Below the pieces are notes generated by a model. It saw nothing but the letters and a program-made list of their open reading frames with translations, had not been told where the DNA came from and made no database searches. Below are positions 46,880 through 59,687 of a DNA stretch of 64,000 bases, one piece after another. Position 1 is the first letter of the stretch. Each line of letters opens with the position of its first letter. The position numbers and the translations under genes were made by a program. The stretch comes from Curtobacterium sp. ER1/6 (GTDB lineage Bacteria > Actinomycetota > Actinomycetes > Actinomycetales > Microbacteriaceae): assembly GCF_001742745.1 (NCBI RefSeq), contig NZ_MJAK01000001.1, positions 682,001 to 746,000 on the forward strand, given 5' to 3'.

Positions 46880-48616
46880 TTACTTCACCTCGCCCTTCGC
46901 GGCGTCGTAGGTCGGGGCGTCCGGGGCGTCCTTCGCCGGGCCCACACCGATCGGCACACCGGCCTCGGGGTGGTTCAGGTCGAACGCCGGGGACTCGGAT
47001 CGGATCCGCGGGATCGACGTGAAGTTGTGGCGCGGCGGCGGGCAGCTGGTCGCCCACTCGAGCGAGCGGCCGTAGCCCCACGGGTCGTTCACGGCGACCT
47101 TCGGCGCGTTCCGCGCGGTCACGTAGACGTTGAAGATGAACGGCAGGAACGAGATCGCGAGGATCATCGAGCCGATCGTCGACAGCTGGTTCATCCACGT
47201 GAAGCCGTCGTTCGGCAGGTACGTCGCGTAGCGACGCGGCATGCCGATGACGCCCAGCCAGTGCTGGATGAGGAACGTCGTGTGGAAGCCGATGAACAGG
47301 AGCCAGAAGTGGATCTTGCCGAGGCGCTCGTTGAGCATGCGACCCGTCCACTTCGGCCACCAGAAGTAGAAGCCGGAGAACATCGCGAACACGACGGTGC
47401 CGAAGACCACGTAGTGGAAGTGCGCGACGACGAAGTACGAGTCGGACACGTGGAAGTCGAGCGGCGGCGACGCCAGGATCACGCCGGTGAGACCACCGAA
47501 GGTGAACGTGATGAGGAAGCCGACGGCCCAGAGCAGCGGGGTCTCGAACGTGACCGAGCCACGCCACATCGTGCCGACCCAGTTGAAGATCTTCACGCCG
47601 GTCGGGACCGCGATGAGCATCGTCATGAGCGAGAACCACGGGAGCAGGACGCCACCGGTGACGTACATGTGGTGCGCCCACACCGTGACCGACAGGGCCG
47701 CGATGGAGATGGTCGCGTAGACGAGCGTCTTGTAGCCGAAGATCGGCTTGCGGCTGAACACCGGGAAGACCTCGGACACGATGCCGAAGAACGGCAGCGC
47801 GATGATGTACACCTCGGGGTGACCGAAGAACCAGAACAGGTGCTGCCAGAGCAGGGCACCGCCGTTGGCCGGGTTGTAGATCTGGGCGTCGAACACGCGG
47901 TCGAGGCCGAGGCCGAACAGCGCGGCGGCGAGGACCGGGAAGGCCATCAGGACGAGCAGCGACGTCACGAGGGTGTTCCACGTGAAGATCGACATGCGGA
48001 ACATGGTCATGCCCGGGGCACGCATCGTGATGATCGTCGTGATGAAGTTCACCGCGCCGAGGATCGTCGAGAAGCCGGTCATGCCGAGGCCGAACACCCA
48101 GAGCGTCCCACCGAGACCCGGCGTGAACGTCGTGTCACTCAGGGGCGCGTAGGCGAACCAGCCGAACGACGCCGCACCCTGCGGGGTGAGGAAGCCGCCG
48201 ACGGCGATGAGCGAGCCGAAGAGGTAGAGCCAGAAGGCGAACCCGTTCAGACGCGGGAAGGCGACGTCCGGCGCACCGATCTGGAGCGGCATGATCGCGT
48301 TCGCGAAGCCCGAGAAGAGCGGCGTCGCGAACATCAGCAGCATGATCGTGCCGTGCATCGTGAAGAGCTGGTTGTACTGCTCCTTCGTCGCGACCACCTG
48401 CAGGCCGGGCTCGAAGAGCTGGGCACGGATGACCAGCGCCATGATGCCGGCGAGCAGGAAGAAGACGAACGAGGCGATCAGGTACATGTACCCGATGGTC
48501 TTGTGGTCGGTGGAGGTGATCCACCGGACGATGATGTTGCCCTTCCGCCCGACCTTCGACGCCTGGAAGTCCGGCGTCGAGGGCCTGGTCGGCTGGCCGA
48601 CGAGTGACGTTGTCAT
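46880..48616 (-). CDS. ctaD: Cytochrome c oxidase subunit I
   Basis: Catalytic haem-copper subunit, 578 residues, twelve helices. [15 protein letters not shown] gives the CuB His and cross-linked Tyr, [10 protein letters not shown] the CuB pair, and [10 protein letters not shown] the haem a3/a ligands. Lies 11 bp downstream of ctaC in ctaC-ctaD-ctaF; ctaE and qcr genes are not in the window. Confidence 0.99.
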   Translation of the reverse strand: MTTSLVGQPTRPSTPDFQASKVGRKGNIIVRWITSTDHKTIGYMYLIASFVFFLLAGIMALVIRAQLFEPGLQVVATKEQYNQLFTMHGTIMLLMFATPLFSGFANAIMPLQIGAPDVAFPRLNGFAFWLYLFGSLIAVGGFLTPQGAASFGWFAYAPLSDTTFTPGLGGTLWVFGLGMTGFSTILGAVNFITTIITMRAPGMTMFRMSIFTWNTLVTSLLVLMAFPVLAAALFGLGLDRVFDAQIYNPANGGALLWQHLFWFFGHPEVYIIALPFFGIVSEVFPVFSRKPIFGYKTLVYATISIAALSVTVWAHHMYVTGGVLLPWFSLMTMLIAVPTGVKIFNWVGTMWRGSVTFETPLLWAVGFLITFTFGGLTGVILASPPLDFHVSDSYFVVAHFHYVVFGTVVFAMFSGFYFWWPKWTGRMLNERLGKIHFWLLFIGFHTTFLIQHWLGVIGMPRRYATYLPNDGFTWMNQLSTIGSMILAISFLPFIFNVYVTARNAPKVAVNDPWGYGRSLEWATSCPPPRHNFTSIPRIRSESPAFDLNHPEAGVPIGVGPAKDAPDAPTYDAAKGEVK

Positions 48617-48627
48617 CTGACGAGCCC

Positions 48628-49530
48628 CTACTTGTTCTCGCTCGACGCCTCGACCGGCGCCTGGTTGTTCGGTTCGTTCGTGTTGGTGTCGTACTCGTTG
48701 CCGAGCAGACCGACCTTGCCCTGCTCGCGCAGGGTGTCGAGGTACTGCTGGTACTCGGAGTCGGACACGACCTTGACCTGGAAGAGCATCAGGGAGTGGT
48801 ACTCACCGCAGAGCTCGGCACACTTGCCCTGGTACGTGCCCTCCTTCTGCGGGATGAAGTACTCGTAGTTGGTCTTGCCCGGGAGCATGTCCTTCTTGTA
48901 GAGGAAGTCGATGACCCAGAAGGAGTGGTCGACGTCGCGCGAGGAGAGCTCGATCTCGACCTTCTTGCCGACCGGCAGGTAGAGCGTCGGCAGCTGCGAC
49001 TCGTCGATCGCGCCGGACCCGTTCTCCTCTTCCTGGGCCTGGATGCCCTGGTAGTAGACGCTGTCCTGCGGGTTGTCCTTGTCGATGTAGTTGAAGTCCC
49101 ACGCCCAGCGCTTGCCGTACACGTGGATCGTCGCGTCGGGGTCGTCGAACGGCTTCTCGATCGCCGACTGGTCCTTCGCGGTGAAGGCGAAGAAGCCGAG
49201 CACCAGGATGAGCGGCACGATCGTGTAGAAGATCTCGAGCGGCATGTTGTAGCGCATCTGCACCGGCAGGCCGGTCTGGCCCTTGCGACGGCGGTAGACG
49301 ATCGCGGCCCAGATGATCAGGCCCCACACGATGAGACCGACGGCGAGGAGCACGATCCAGCTCGTCGTCCACAGGCCGACGATGCGGCTCGTGTGGTTCG
49401 TGACGTCCTTGGTCTCCTCGGTGCCCGGGAGCCACCCGTTCATCTGCTGCTGCGTGCAGCCGGCCAGTGCGATGACCAGACCGACGGCCACCGGGACGGC
49501 CGCCCAACGTATACGGCGATTCGAACGCAC
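48628..49530 (-). CDS. ctaC: Cytochrome c oxidase subunit II
   Basis: CuA-bearing subunit, 300 residues. It is a lipoprotein: lipobox LAGC with C25, then two membrane helices (about 50-80 and 95-120). The CuA site [12 protein letters not shown] near residue 245 is complete. The tail is hydrophilic and Asn-rich. GTG start with GAGGTAA upstream. First gene of ctaCDF; TAAGCT on the minus strand (49630-49635) is a possible -10 element. Confidence 0.97.
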   Translation of the reverse strand: MRSNRRIRWAAVPVAVGLVIALAGCTQQQMNGWLPGTEETKDVTNHTSRIVGLWTTSWIVLLAVGLIVWGLIIWAAIVYRRRKGQTGLPVQMRYNMPLEIFYTIVPLILVLGFFAFTAKDQSAIEKPFDDPDATIHVYGKRWAWDFNYIDKDNPQDSVYYQGIQAQEEENGSGAIDESQLPTLYLPVGKKVEIELSSRDVDHSFWVIDFLYKKDMLPGKTNYEYFIPQKEGTYQGKCAELCGEYHSLMLFQVKVVSDSEYQQYLDTLREQGKVGLLGNEYDTNTNEPNNQAPVEASSENK

Positions 49531-49629
49531 TGTTACCTCTCGGAGTACATGGCACGGGAGCCGGTGGTGGAGGTGCTGTCAGCACGGAGGCCACGCATTG
49601 CTCGCTCCCAGCTTGGTTGGAACACTCCT

Positions 49630-49635
49630 AGCTTA
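49630..49635 (-). promoter_or_regulatory. Possible ctaC -10 element
   Basis: TAAGCT on the minus strand, about 100 nt before ctaC. No clear -35. The rest of the 292-bp gap holds only the erpA terminator. Confidence 0.35.
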
Positions 49636-49746
49636 CTCGCAGCCGACGACAGCTCGCGCACGACCGACACGCTCCGAGCCCCGGAACGGCAGCTCCCGGG
49701 GCGGTTTTCCCCCGGTCCTGCCGCACGTGGACGCCGTCACGGACGA

Positions 49747-49783
49747 CGAGCGGGGAGCGACCAGATCGGTCGCTCCCCGCTCG
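49747..49783 (-). terminator. erpA: Terminator after erpA
   Basis: A perfect 16-bp stem, 49747-49762 with 49768-49783 (starting CGAGCGGGGAGCGACC), 5-nt loop, 39 bp after the erpA stop. Confidence 0.8.
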
Positions 49784-49822
49784 CGTGTCGGTTCGGTCGG
49801 CGGACAGTGGTCCGCCGGAGCC

Positions 49823-50197
49823 TCAGTGGAAGCTGTCGCCGCAGGCGCAGCTGCCCTGCGCGTTGGGGTTGTCGATGGTGAAGCCCTGCTTCTGGATCGT
49901 GTCCTCGAAGTCGACCGTCGCACCGTCGAGGTACGGGACGCTCATCTTGTCGACGACGACCTCGACCCCGCTGCCGAACTCGACCGTGGCGTCGCCGTCG
50001 AGCAGGCGCTCGTCGAAGTAGAGCTGGTAGATCAGGCCCGAGCAGCCACCGGGCTGGACGGCCAGGCGCAGACGGAGGTCGTCACGGCCCTCCTGCTCGA
50101 GCAGGCTCGCCACCTTCGCCGCCGCCGCGTCGCTGAGCCCGACGCCGTGTGCGCGTGCGTCCGTCGCCGGTGCGTTGTCGATGATGGTGTCGCTCAT
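49823..50197 (-). CDS. erpA: A-type iron-sulfur cluster carrier protein
   Basis: HesB/IscA/ErpA-family carrier that delivers Fe-S clusters, 124 residues. The three cluster cysteines are C52 in GGCSG and C117/C119 in SCACG. ATG at 50197 has GGAGGGAGA upstream. Linkage to ctaC is common in actinobacteria. ErpA versus SufA cannot be separated from this sequence alone. Confidence 0.92.
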   Translation of the reverse strand: MSDTIIDNAPATDARAHGVGLSDAAAAKVASLLEQEGRDDLRLRLAVQPGGCSGLIYQLYFDERLLDGDATVEFGSGVEVVVDKMSVPYLDGATVDFEDTIQKQGFTIDNPNAQGSCACGDSFH

Positions 50198-50297
50198 CCG
50201 CGCGTCTCCCTCCGGGCGGTGTCGGTCACCGCGCCTGGGGTCGATTGTAAGCACGGGAGCCGACAGGGCGGCGCATCCGTCCACGGGCCGTCCCGGG

Positions 50298-50347
50298 AGA
50301 CGGACGGGAGGCCCGTGGCGGTGTCGCCACGGGCCTCCCGTCCGTCT
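50298..50347. repeat. GACGGACGGGAGGC palindromic repeat, copy C (terminator)
   Basis: 23-bp perfect stem, 50298-50320 with 50325-50347, and a GTGT loop. It ends 9 bp after the dipeptidase stop and serves as its terminator on the minus strand. Confidence 0.8.
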
Positions 50348-50356
50348 GGGCGTACC

Positions 50357-51820
50357 TCAGGCGCGCGTCGCGAGACGCGCCAGCAGGATCGTCTCGGACG
50401 TGATCGCACGGTGCAGCACGCCGAGGTGCTGCGACTCGTTCGGGCTGTGCGCGCGGGTGTCGGGGTCCTCGACCCCGGTCACCAGGATCTGCGCCTCCGG
50501 GAACTCCGCCGCCAGGTCGGACACGAACGGGATCGACCCGCCGATGCCCTGCTCGACCGCGGCGTTGCCCCAGCCCTCGTGCATGGCGGTGCGGGCCTCC
50601 TGCACGGCCCAGCCCGCGGTGTCGACGAGGAAGCCGTCGCCGGTGTCGACCTCGGTGACCTCGAGCCGGGCGCCGAAGGGGACGTGGGCGCGGAGGTGCC
50701 GCTCGACCGCGGCGTACGCGTCCGTCGCCGCCTGGCCGGGCGCGATCCGGACGGACACCCGGGCGGAGACCGTCGGCAGCAGCGTGTTCGAGGCGTTCGC
50801 CACGCTCGGAACGTCCATGCCGGTGACGGTGATCGACGGCTGGAACCACATGCGCGAGAGGACCGGGCCGGTCCCGACGGGGCGGACCCCCTCGACGAGG
50901 GCGGCGTCGGTGGCGAGCTCGGCGTCGCTGCGCTCCGGGACGTCCGCCTCGTACGACGTGAGACCCTCGACCGCGACCGCGCCGTCGTCGTCGTGGAGCG
51001 AGGCGAGCAGGCGCGCCATCGGGATCATCGCGTCGGGGGCCGCGCCGCCGAACATGCCGCTGTGGCTCGCGTGCTCGAGCGTGGTGAGGGTCAGCCGGAA
51101 GGTGACGTTGCCGCGGAGCGACACCGTGATCGAGGGCACGTCCACCGACCAGTTGTCGCTGTCCGCCACGACGATGACGTCCGCGGACAGGTGCTCCTTC
51201 TGCTCGCGGAGGAAGGTGCGGAACGAGCGCGACCCGAACTCCTCCTCGCCCTCCACGAAGAGCACCACACCGAGGTCGAGGTCGTCGCCGAACTGCGCGT
51301 GCAGTGCGCGGAGCGACGCGACGTGCGTCATGACGCCGGCCTTGTCGTCCGAGGCACCCCGGCCGTACAGGCGGTCGCCGCGCAGCGTCGGTTCGAACGG
51401 CGGCGTCTCCCAGAGGGCGTCGTCGCCCTGCGGCTGCACGTCGTGGTGCGCGTAGAGCATCACCGTGGGCCGACCGTTGCGGGCCGGCCGGACCGCGAGG
51501 ACGGCGGGCTGGCCGAGCTCGACCCCGGCGTGCTCGTCGACCGTCCCGTCGGCACCGGTCGGGGTCTCCCCCTCGACCGCGGAACGGACGATCCGGACCG
51601 CGTCGTCGGCGAAGACCCCGGTGGAGCGGGCGAGGTCCGCGACGGCCTCGGCGCTCGCCCGGACGTTCGCCGGGTCGAACGCCGACCACGACACCGACGG
51701 CAGCCGGACCAGCGCGGAGAGGTCCGCGACGGTGGTCGGCAGGGCCCCGTGCACGTGTTCGCGCAGGGCGTCGAGGAGTGCGGGGTCGGTCGCGGAGCTG
51801 TGCTGGTCGGTGTCGGTCAT
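50357..51820 (-). CDS. M20-family metallopeptidase (dipeptidase)
   Basis: 487-residue zinc dipeptidase or related amidohydrolase of family M20. LYAHHDVQPQ and GRGASDDKAG supply metal ligands, EGEEEFGS the catalytic Glu and ligand, and a dimerisation domain sits in the middle (about 215-370) before the C-terminal catalytic part. ATG at 51820 is 7 nt after TAGATT (51828-51833), a leaderless arrangement. That -10 overlaps the one of the divergent DUF3043 gene. Confidence 0.93.
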   Translation of the reverse strand: MTDTDQHSSATDPALLDALREHVHGALPTTVADLSALVRLPSVSWSAFDPANVRASAEAVADLARSTGVFADDAVRIVRSAVEGETPTGADGTVDEHAGVELGQPAVLAVRPARNGRPTVMLYAHHDVQPQGDDALWETPPFEPTLRGDRLYGRGASDDKAGVMTHVASLRALHAQFGDDLDLGVVLFVEGEEEFGSRSFRTFLREQKEHLSADVIVVADSDNWSVDVPSITVSLRGNVTFRLTLTTLEHASHSGMFGGAAPDAMIPMARLLASLHDDDGAVAVEGLTSYEADVPERSDAELATDAALVEGVRPVGTGPVLSRMWFQPSITVTGMDVPSVANASNTLLPTVSARVSVRIAPGQAATDAYAAVERHLRAHVPFGARLEVTEVDTGDGFLVDTAGWAVQEARTAMHEGWGNAAVEQGIGGSIPFVSDLAAEFPEAQILVTGVEDPDTRAHSPNESQHLGVLHRAITSETILLARLATRA

Positions 51821-51826
51821 GTCCCG

Positions 51827-51833
51827 TAATCTA
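51827..51833. promoter_or_regulatory. Overlapping divergent -10 elements
   Basis: TAATCT on the plus strand (51827-51832) and TAGATT on the minus strand (51828-51833) share five base pairs. The first serves DUF3043 (51872), the second the dipeptidase (51820). Confidence 0.6.
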
Positions 51834-51871
51834 GAGGAGATCCAGCACGCAACCGCAGTCAGGAACGCACC

Positions 51872-52447
51872 GTGGCGAAGGCAGCCCCCAAGACCAACAC
51901 GACCGTCAACCCGCCGGAGGAAGAACTCCTCGGGTCCGGCAAGGGTCGCCCGACGCCGTCCCGTCGCGAGCGCGAGGCCGCCAACCGTCGTCCCCTCGTC
52001 GGGAACAGCCCGGAGGACAAGAAGGCGGCGCGGGCGCGTCTCAACTCCGAGCGCGAGAAGGCCCGCGTCGGCATGGCGAACGGCGAGGAGCGCTACCTCC
52101 CCGCGAAGGACCGCGGCGAGCAGCGGAGGTTCGTGCGCGACTGGATCGACGCCCGCTGGAACGTCGGCGAGGTCATGATGCCCGTCCTCGTGCTGTTCCT
52201 CGTCGTCGGGTTCGCCGCCGCGCGGACCGCGCTGGCGTCGTACTCGCTCCTGCTCGTGTGGGCGTTCGTGGCGCTGTTCGTGCTCGACTGCATCGTCCTC
52301 TGGCTGTCGCTCCGCAAGAAGCTCACCGCACGCTTCGGTGAGATGCAGCGCGGGACGTTCCTCTACATCCTGACGCGGGCGTGGCAGCTGCGCTTCCTGC
52401 GCCTGCCTAAGCCGCAGGTGCGTCGCGGGCAGTACCCGACGCTCTAG
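51872..52447 (+). CDS. DUF3043 membrane protein
   Basis: 191-residue protein of actinobacterial family DUF3043, function unknown. A basic, disordered N-terminus (1-75, SRREREAANRRP and KKAARARLNSEREKARVG) leads to two membrane helices (about 105-125 and 130-150) and a basic C-terminal tail. GTG start at 51872 with AGGAA upstream. Confidence 0.88.
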   Translation: MAKAAPKTNTTVNPPEEELLGSGKGRPTPSRREREAANRRPLVGNSPEDKKAARARLNSEREKARVGMANGEERYLPAKDRGEQRRFVRDWIDARWNVGEVMMPVLVLFLVVGFAAARTALASYSLLLVWAFVALFVLDCIVLWLSLRKKLTARFGEMQRGTFLYILTRAWQLRFLRLPKPQVRRGQYPTL

Positions 52448-52459
52448 CGCGGTCCCGTC

Positions 52460-52490
52460 GAGCGCCGTCCGGCTGAGCTGGGCGGCGCTC
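52460..52490 (+). terminator. Hairpin after DUF3043 gene
   Basis: GAGCGCCG (52460-52467) pairs with CGGCGCTC (52483-52490), followed by CGTCGTTCCC. Thirteen bp after the stop. Confidence 0.5.
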
Positions 52491-52558
52491 CGTCGTTCCC
52501 GGGCTCCCGGGCTCTCGGGCGAGATGCCGATCGCACCCGGGGTCCCGGCAGCTGGCTC

Positions 52559-52646
52559 CGAGCGTGCAGGATCCGTCAGGGTCGGGCTCCGGCGGCGACG
52601 GGATCCAGCCACTCGTCGAACGCGAGCGGCACGTCCTGCCCGCTCG
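52559..52646. repeat. CGAGCGKGCAGGA repeat, inverted ends (copy 1)
   Basis: CGAGCGTGCAGGA (52559-52571) and TCCTGCCCGCTCG (52634-52646) are complementary at 12 of 13 positions and bound an 88-bp segment between DUF3043 and pyrD. The same end sequence recurs at 59366 and 59565. Confidence 0.5.
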
Positions 52647-52667
52647 ATCACGCGGCCCCGCGGGCGG

Positions 52668-53753
52668 TCAGCGCCCCGCGCGCTCCTCGCGCCGCAGGCG
52701 TCGGCGCCGCAGCCGGTTGATGCGCGTCGCCCACGTCGGCCCCTCGTAGAGGAACGCCGTGTAGCCCTGCACGAGGGTCGCCCCCGCGTCGATGCGGTCC
52801 TGTACGTCCTGCTCGCTCGTCACACCACCGACCGCGATCACGCAGAAGTCGGACGGCACCGCGGCGCGCACCCGGCGCAGGACCTCGAGCGACCGGGCGG
52901 CGACCGGTGCCCCGGAGAGGCCACCCGCCCCCATCGCCTCCACCTCGGCGGCCGGCGTGACGAGGCCCGTCCGGGCGATCGTCGTGTTGTTCGCGATGAC
53001 GCCAGCGAGACCGAGGTCGACCGCGAGTCCGGCGATGGCGTCGATCTGCTCGTCGGTCAGGTCCGGCGCGATCTTGACGAGCACCGGGGTGTTCCCGGCG
53101 GCGTCGCGGACGGCGGAGAGCAGCGGTCGGAGCTGGTCGAGCTCCTGCAGACCGCGCAGCCCCGGGGTGTTCGGCGAGCTGACGTTGACGGCGAGGTAGT
53201 CGGCGAACGGGGCGAGCAGCCGCGTCGACTCGAGGTAGTCGTCGACGGCGTCCTCGACCGCCACCACGCGGCTCTTGCCGATGTTGACCCCGATGACCGG
53301 ACGTCCGGGGTTGCGGCGCGCCCGCTCGAGCCGTCGAGCCGCGCGCGCGGCACCGTGGTTGTTGAAGCCCATCCGGTTGACGAGTGCCCGGTCGGCGATG
53401 AGCCGGAAGAGCCGCGGCTTCTCGTTGCCCGGCTGCGGCTTCGCGGTGATCGTGCCGACCTCGACGTGCCCGAACCCGAGCAGCCCGAGCCCGGCGATCC
53501 CCCGCGCGTCCTTGTCGAACCCGGCCGCCAGCCCGAAGCGCGAGGGGAAGTGGATCCCCATCGTCGTGACGCCGTCGGCGGCGGAGGGCCGCGAGTACCG
53601 CTCGACGACGCCGCTCAGGAACGGCACGGCCGGCAGCGCCCGGATCACCGCGAACGCGATGTGGTGCGCCCGCTCCGGGTCCATGTTCGCGAACACCGAC
53701 CGGAAGACCACGGCGTAGCCGTTGCGCACGGCCTGCTCGGCGAGACCGCTCAT
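52668..53753 (-). CDS. pyrD: Dihydroorotate dehydrogenase, quinone-dependent (class 2)
   Basis: Oxidises dihydroorotate to orotate in pyrimidine synthesis, passing electrons to menaquinone. 361 residues. The amphipathic N-terminal helices (1-45) that dock on the membrane and the class 2 catalytic Ser in NVSSPNTPG are present, as are FDKDARG and MGFNNHG for FMN. ATG overlaps the nrdR stop (ATGA). The C-terminus is strongly basic. Confidence 0.97.
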   Translation of the reverse strand: MSGLAEQAVRNGYAVVFRSVFANMDPERAHHIAFAVIRALPAVPFLSGVVERYSRPSAADGVTTMGIHFPSRFGLAAGFDKDARGIAGLGLLGFGHVEVGTITAKPQPGNEKPRLFRLIADRALVNRMGFNNHGAARAARRLERARRNPGRPVIGVNIGKSRVVAVEDAVDDYLESTRLLAPFADYLAVNVSSPNTPGLRGLQELDQLRPLLSAVRDAAGNTPVLVKIAPDLTDEQIDAIAGLAVDLGLAGVIANNTTIARTGLVTPAAEVEAMGAGGLSGAPVAARSLEVLRRVRAAVPSDFCVIAVGGVTSEQDVQDRIDAGATLVQGYTAFLYEGPTWATRINRLRRRRLRREERAGR

Positions 53754-54238
53754 GCGCTGCTGCCCGCTCCGCCGCCGGTCTGCGTCGCCGCGTGGTGGTC
53801 GAGCCGGAGCTGCCCGATCGCCTCCTCGAAGTCCTCGAGCGTGTCGAACGCCTGGTACACGCTCGCGAAGCGGAGGAACGCGACCTCGTCGAGTTCGCGG
53901 AGCGGTGCGAGGATCGCGAGACCGATGTCGTTCGCGTCGATCTGGCTCGACCCCGACGCCCGGACGGTCTCCTCGACGCGCTGCGCGAGGACGGCCAGGT
54001 CCCCGTCGGTCACGGGGCGGCCCTGGCACGCCTTGCGGACTCCGGAGACGATCTTGTCGCGGCTGAACGGCTCGGTCACGCCGTTGCGCTTCACGACGTT
54101 GAGCGAGGCGGTCTCGGTCGTCGAGAACCGGCGTCCGCAGTTCGGGCACTGGCGGCGTCGACGGATCGAGGTGCCGTCGTCGCTCGTGCGGGAGTCGACG
54201 ACGCGGGAGTCCGGGTGGCGGCAGAAGGGGCAGAACAT
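53750..54238 (-). CDS. nrdR: Transcriptional repressor NrdR
   Basis: ATP/dATP-sensing repressor of ribonucleotide reductase genes, 162 residues. Zinc ribbon cysteines C3, C6, C31 and C34; ATP-cone domain from about 50 to 135 with [22 protein letters not shown] lies 10 nt before the ATG, so the leader is only a few nucleotides. First gene of nrdR-pyrD. Confidence 0.97.
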   Translation of the reverse strand: MFCPFCRHPDSRVVDSRTSDDGTSIRRRRQCPNCGRRFSTTETASLNVVKRNGVTEPFSRDKIVSGVRKACQGRPVTDGDLAVLAQRVEETVRASGSSQIDANDIGLAILAPLRELDEVAFLRFASVYQAFDTLEDFEEAIGQLRLDHHAATQTGGGAGSSA

Positions 54239-54332
54239 GTCGCTGCCCAGGCTATCGGCTCGGCCGCACCAGGGCCGCGGCGCCGAGCCCGTGGACGATC
54301 AGGCCCGATCGATCCACTCGGTCGCAGCCCGT

Positions 54333-55646
54333 TCAGTCCGCTCGACCGGTCCGCTCCGTGACGGCCGCGCCGTGGCCGGGCAGCTGCTCCTCGGTCGACA
54401 GCGCGACGATGTGCGGAGCGACCTCGGCCAGCGCCGCTGCGGTGTAGCGGATGACCTGCTGCGGCCGCAGGAACGTCGACGCGGACAGGCCGGAGCCGAA
54501 CCGCGCCTGGCCGCCGGTCGGCAGCACGTGGTTCGACCCGGCGAGGTAGTCCCCCAGGCTCACGGGCGTGCTCGGCCCGACGAACACGGCACCCGCCGCG
54601 TCGATGTCGGCCAGCACGGCGTCGTCGTCCGCGGTCTGGATCTCCAGGTGTTCCGGTCCGTAGGCGTTGCTCACGGTCGCGGCGTCTGCGAGCGAGTCCA
54701 CCAGCACGACGGCCGACTGCGGACCGTCGAGTGCGGTCTGGAGGCGCGCAGCCGTCCCCAGCGCCGCCACCCGTTCCGGGATGGCCGCCTCCACCGCGTC
54801 GGCGAACGTCGCCGACGTCGTCACCAGCACGCTGCCGGCCTGCTCGTCGTGCTCCGCCTGGCTGACCAGGTCGGCGGCCACGTAGCCCGGGTCCGCGGAG
54901 CCGTCGGCGATCACGAGGATCTCCGTCGCCCCGGCCTCGGAGTCGATGCCGACCACGCCGCGCACCAGGCGCTTCGCGGCGGCGACGAAGTTGTTGCCCG
55001 GCCCGGTCACGAGGTCGACCGGTTCGAGGCCGATCTCGGCGACGCCGTACGCCAGGGCTCCGACCGCGCCGGCACCGCCCATCGCGTACACCTCGTCGAT
55101 GCCGAGGAGCCCCGCTGCGGCGAGGATCGTCGGGTGCACCCGCCCGCCGTGCGCACGCTGCGGCGGCGACACGAGGGCGATCGAGCCGACCCCGGCGACC
55201 TGCGCGGGCACGACGTTCATGACGACGCTCGACGGGTAGACGGCCTTGCCGCCGGGCACGTACAGGCCGACGCGGCGCATGGGCTGCCAACGCTGGTGCA
55301 CCTCGGCGCCGTCCGCGAGCGTGGTGACGGAGCCGGCGGGCACCTGTGCGGCACTCGCCGCACGGACGCGGCGGATGGCCTCGTCGAGAGCCTCGCGGAG
55401 CGCCGGGGCGAGCCCGGCCACGGCGGCGGCGATCTCGGCGGCGGGCACGCGGACGTGCTCGGGCGCTCCCCCGTCGAACCGCTCGGCCTGCTCGCGCAGT
55501 GCCGACGCCCCGTGGCGTCGGACCGCGTCCACGAACTCGCGCGCCGCGTCGACGGCGTGCGAGACGTCGCCGACGGCGCGCGGCATGAGGCGGAGGAGGT
55601 CGGCACGGGCGGGCAGTCCGCCGCGGAGGTCGATTCGCTGCATCAT
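54333..55646 (-). CDS. hisD: Histidinol dehydrogenase
   Basis: Catalyses the last two steps of histidine synthesis with NAD and zinc, 437 residues. GLYVPGGKAVYPSS, VTGPGNNFVAAAKR, QAEHDEQAGS and the catalytic Glu-His in AYGPEHLE are all present. Tandem ATG codons at 55646 and 55643; TAGGCT lies 10 nt before the first. It is separated from dnaE by 81 bp with a short tandem repeat. Confidence 0.98.
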   Translation of the reverse strand: MMQRIDLRGGLPARADLLRLMPRAVGDVSHAVDAAREFVDAVRRHGASALREQAERFDGGAPEHVRVPAAEIAAAVAGLAPALREALDEAIRRVRAASAAQVPAGSVTTLADGAEVHQRWQPMRRVGLYVPGGKAVYPSSVVMNVVPAQVAGVGSIALVSPPQRAHGGRVHPTILAAAGLLGIDEVYAMGGAGAVGALAYGVAEIGLEPVDLVTGPGNNFVAAAKRLVRGVVGIDSEAGATEILVIADGSADPGYVAADLVSQAEHDEQAGSVLVTTSATFADAVEAAIPERVAALGTAARLQTALDGPQSAVVLVDSLADAATVSNAYGPEHLEIQTADDDAVLADIDAAGAVFVGPSTPVSLGDYLAGSNHVLPTGGQARFGSGLSASTFLRPQQVIRYTAAALAEVAPHIVALSTEEQLPGHGAAVTERTGRAD

Positions 55647-55691
55647 CAGACCGCCAAGCCTACCGACGCCTTCCTGCTCGCCGAGCCTGCT

Positions 55692-55725
55692 CGACCGTGC
55701 CCGTTCGACCGTGCCCGTTCGACCG
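55692..55725. repeat. 14-bp tandem repeat after dnaE
   Basis: CGACCGTGCCCGTT occurs twice in direct succession (55692-55705, 55706-55719) with a 6-bp partial third copy, between the dnaE stop and hisD. Confidence 0.85.
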
Positions 55726-55727
55726 CG

Positions 55728-59261
<3,534 letters not shown>

Positions 59262-59365
59262 GGGACCTCCGGTTTCGACGGGGACTGCTGCGGGGCGGGA
59301 CAACTCTAACCGCCGGCACCGACCTCCCCGGCGTGTCCGCCGGGTCGGCCGGCCGCCCGCGCCCG

Positions 59366-59454
59366 CGAGCGGGCAGGACACGCCGCAGCCGTCCCGTCGG
59401 GCGGGCGGAACGCGTCGGCTGGTGCCGCCGAGCGTGACAGATGCTGCCCGCTCG
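59366..59454. repeat. CGAGCGKGCAGGA repeat, copy 2
   Basis: CGAGCGGGCAG (59366-59376) and CTGCCCGCTCG (59444-59454) are perfect inverted ends; the interior has CGAGCGTGACAGAT. The 426 bp between dnaE and rluD contain this copy, copy 3, and palindrome D, and no gene. Confidence 0.6.
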
Positions 59455-59482
59455 GGGGACGGCGACAGACGCGACCCGGTGA

Positions 59483-59526
59483 CGGACGGGAGGCGCGTGG
59501 CGGCGCCGCGACGCGCCTCCCGTCCG
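59483..59526. repeat. GACGGACGGGAGGC palindromic repeat, copy D
   Basis: CGGACGGGAGGCGCGT (59483-59498) pairs perfectly with 59511-59526; the loop itself holds CGGCGCCG. Lies between CGAGCGKGCAGGA copies 2 and 3, 160 bp after rluD's stop. Confidence 0.8.
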
Positions 59527-59562
59527 GACGTGCGCTGGGCTGGGCTGACTCGGCGCCGGACG

Positions 59563-59652
59563 AGCGTGCAGGACACGCCGCGCGGTGATCGCCGAGCGGG
59601 CGCGGATCGTCGGGCGGAGGTACCGAGCGTTGCAGATCGGGCCCGCTCGGCG
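59563..59652. repeat. CGAGCGKGCAGGA repeat, copy 3
   Basis: Begins CGAGCGTGCAGGACACGCCG and ends CCGAGCGTTGCAGAT...CCCGCTCGG, parallel to copy 2 over about 90 bp with a diverged centre (shared GTCGGGCGG). Confidence 0.55.
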
Positions 59653-59687
59653 AGCCGCGAAACGACCAGCCGCCCCGCCTGCGACCC

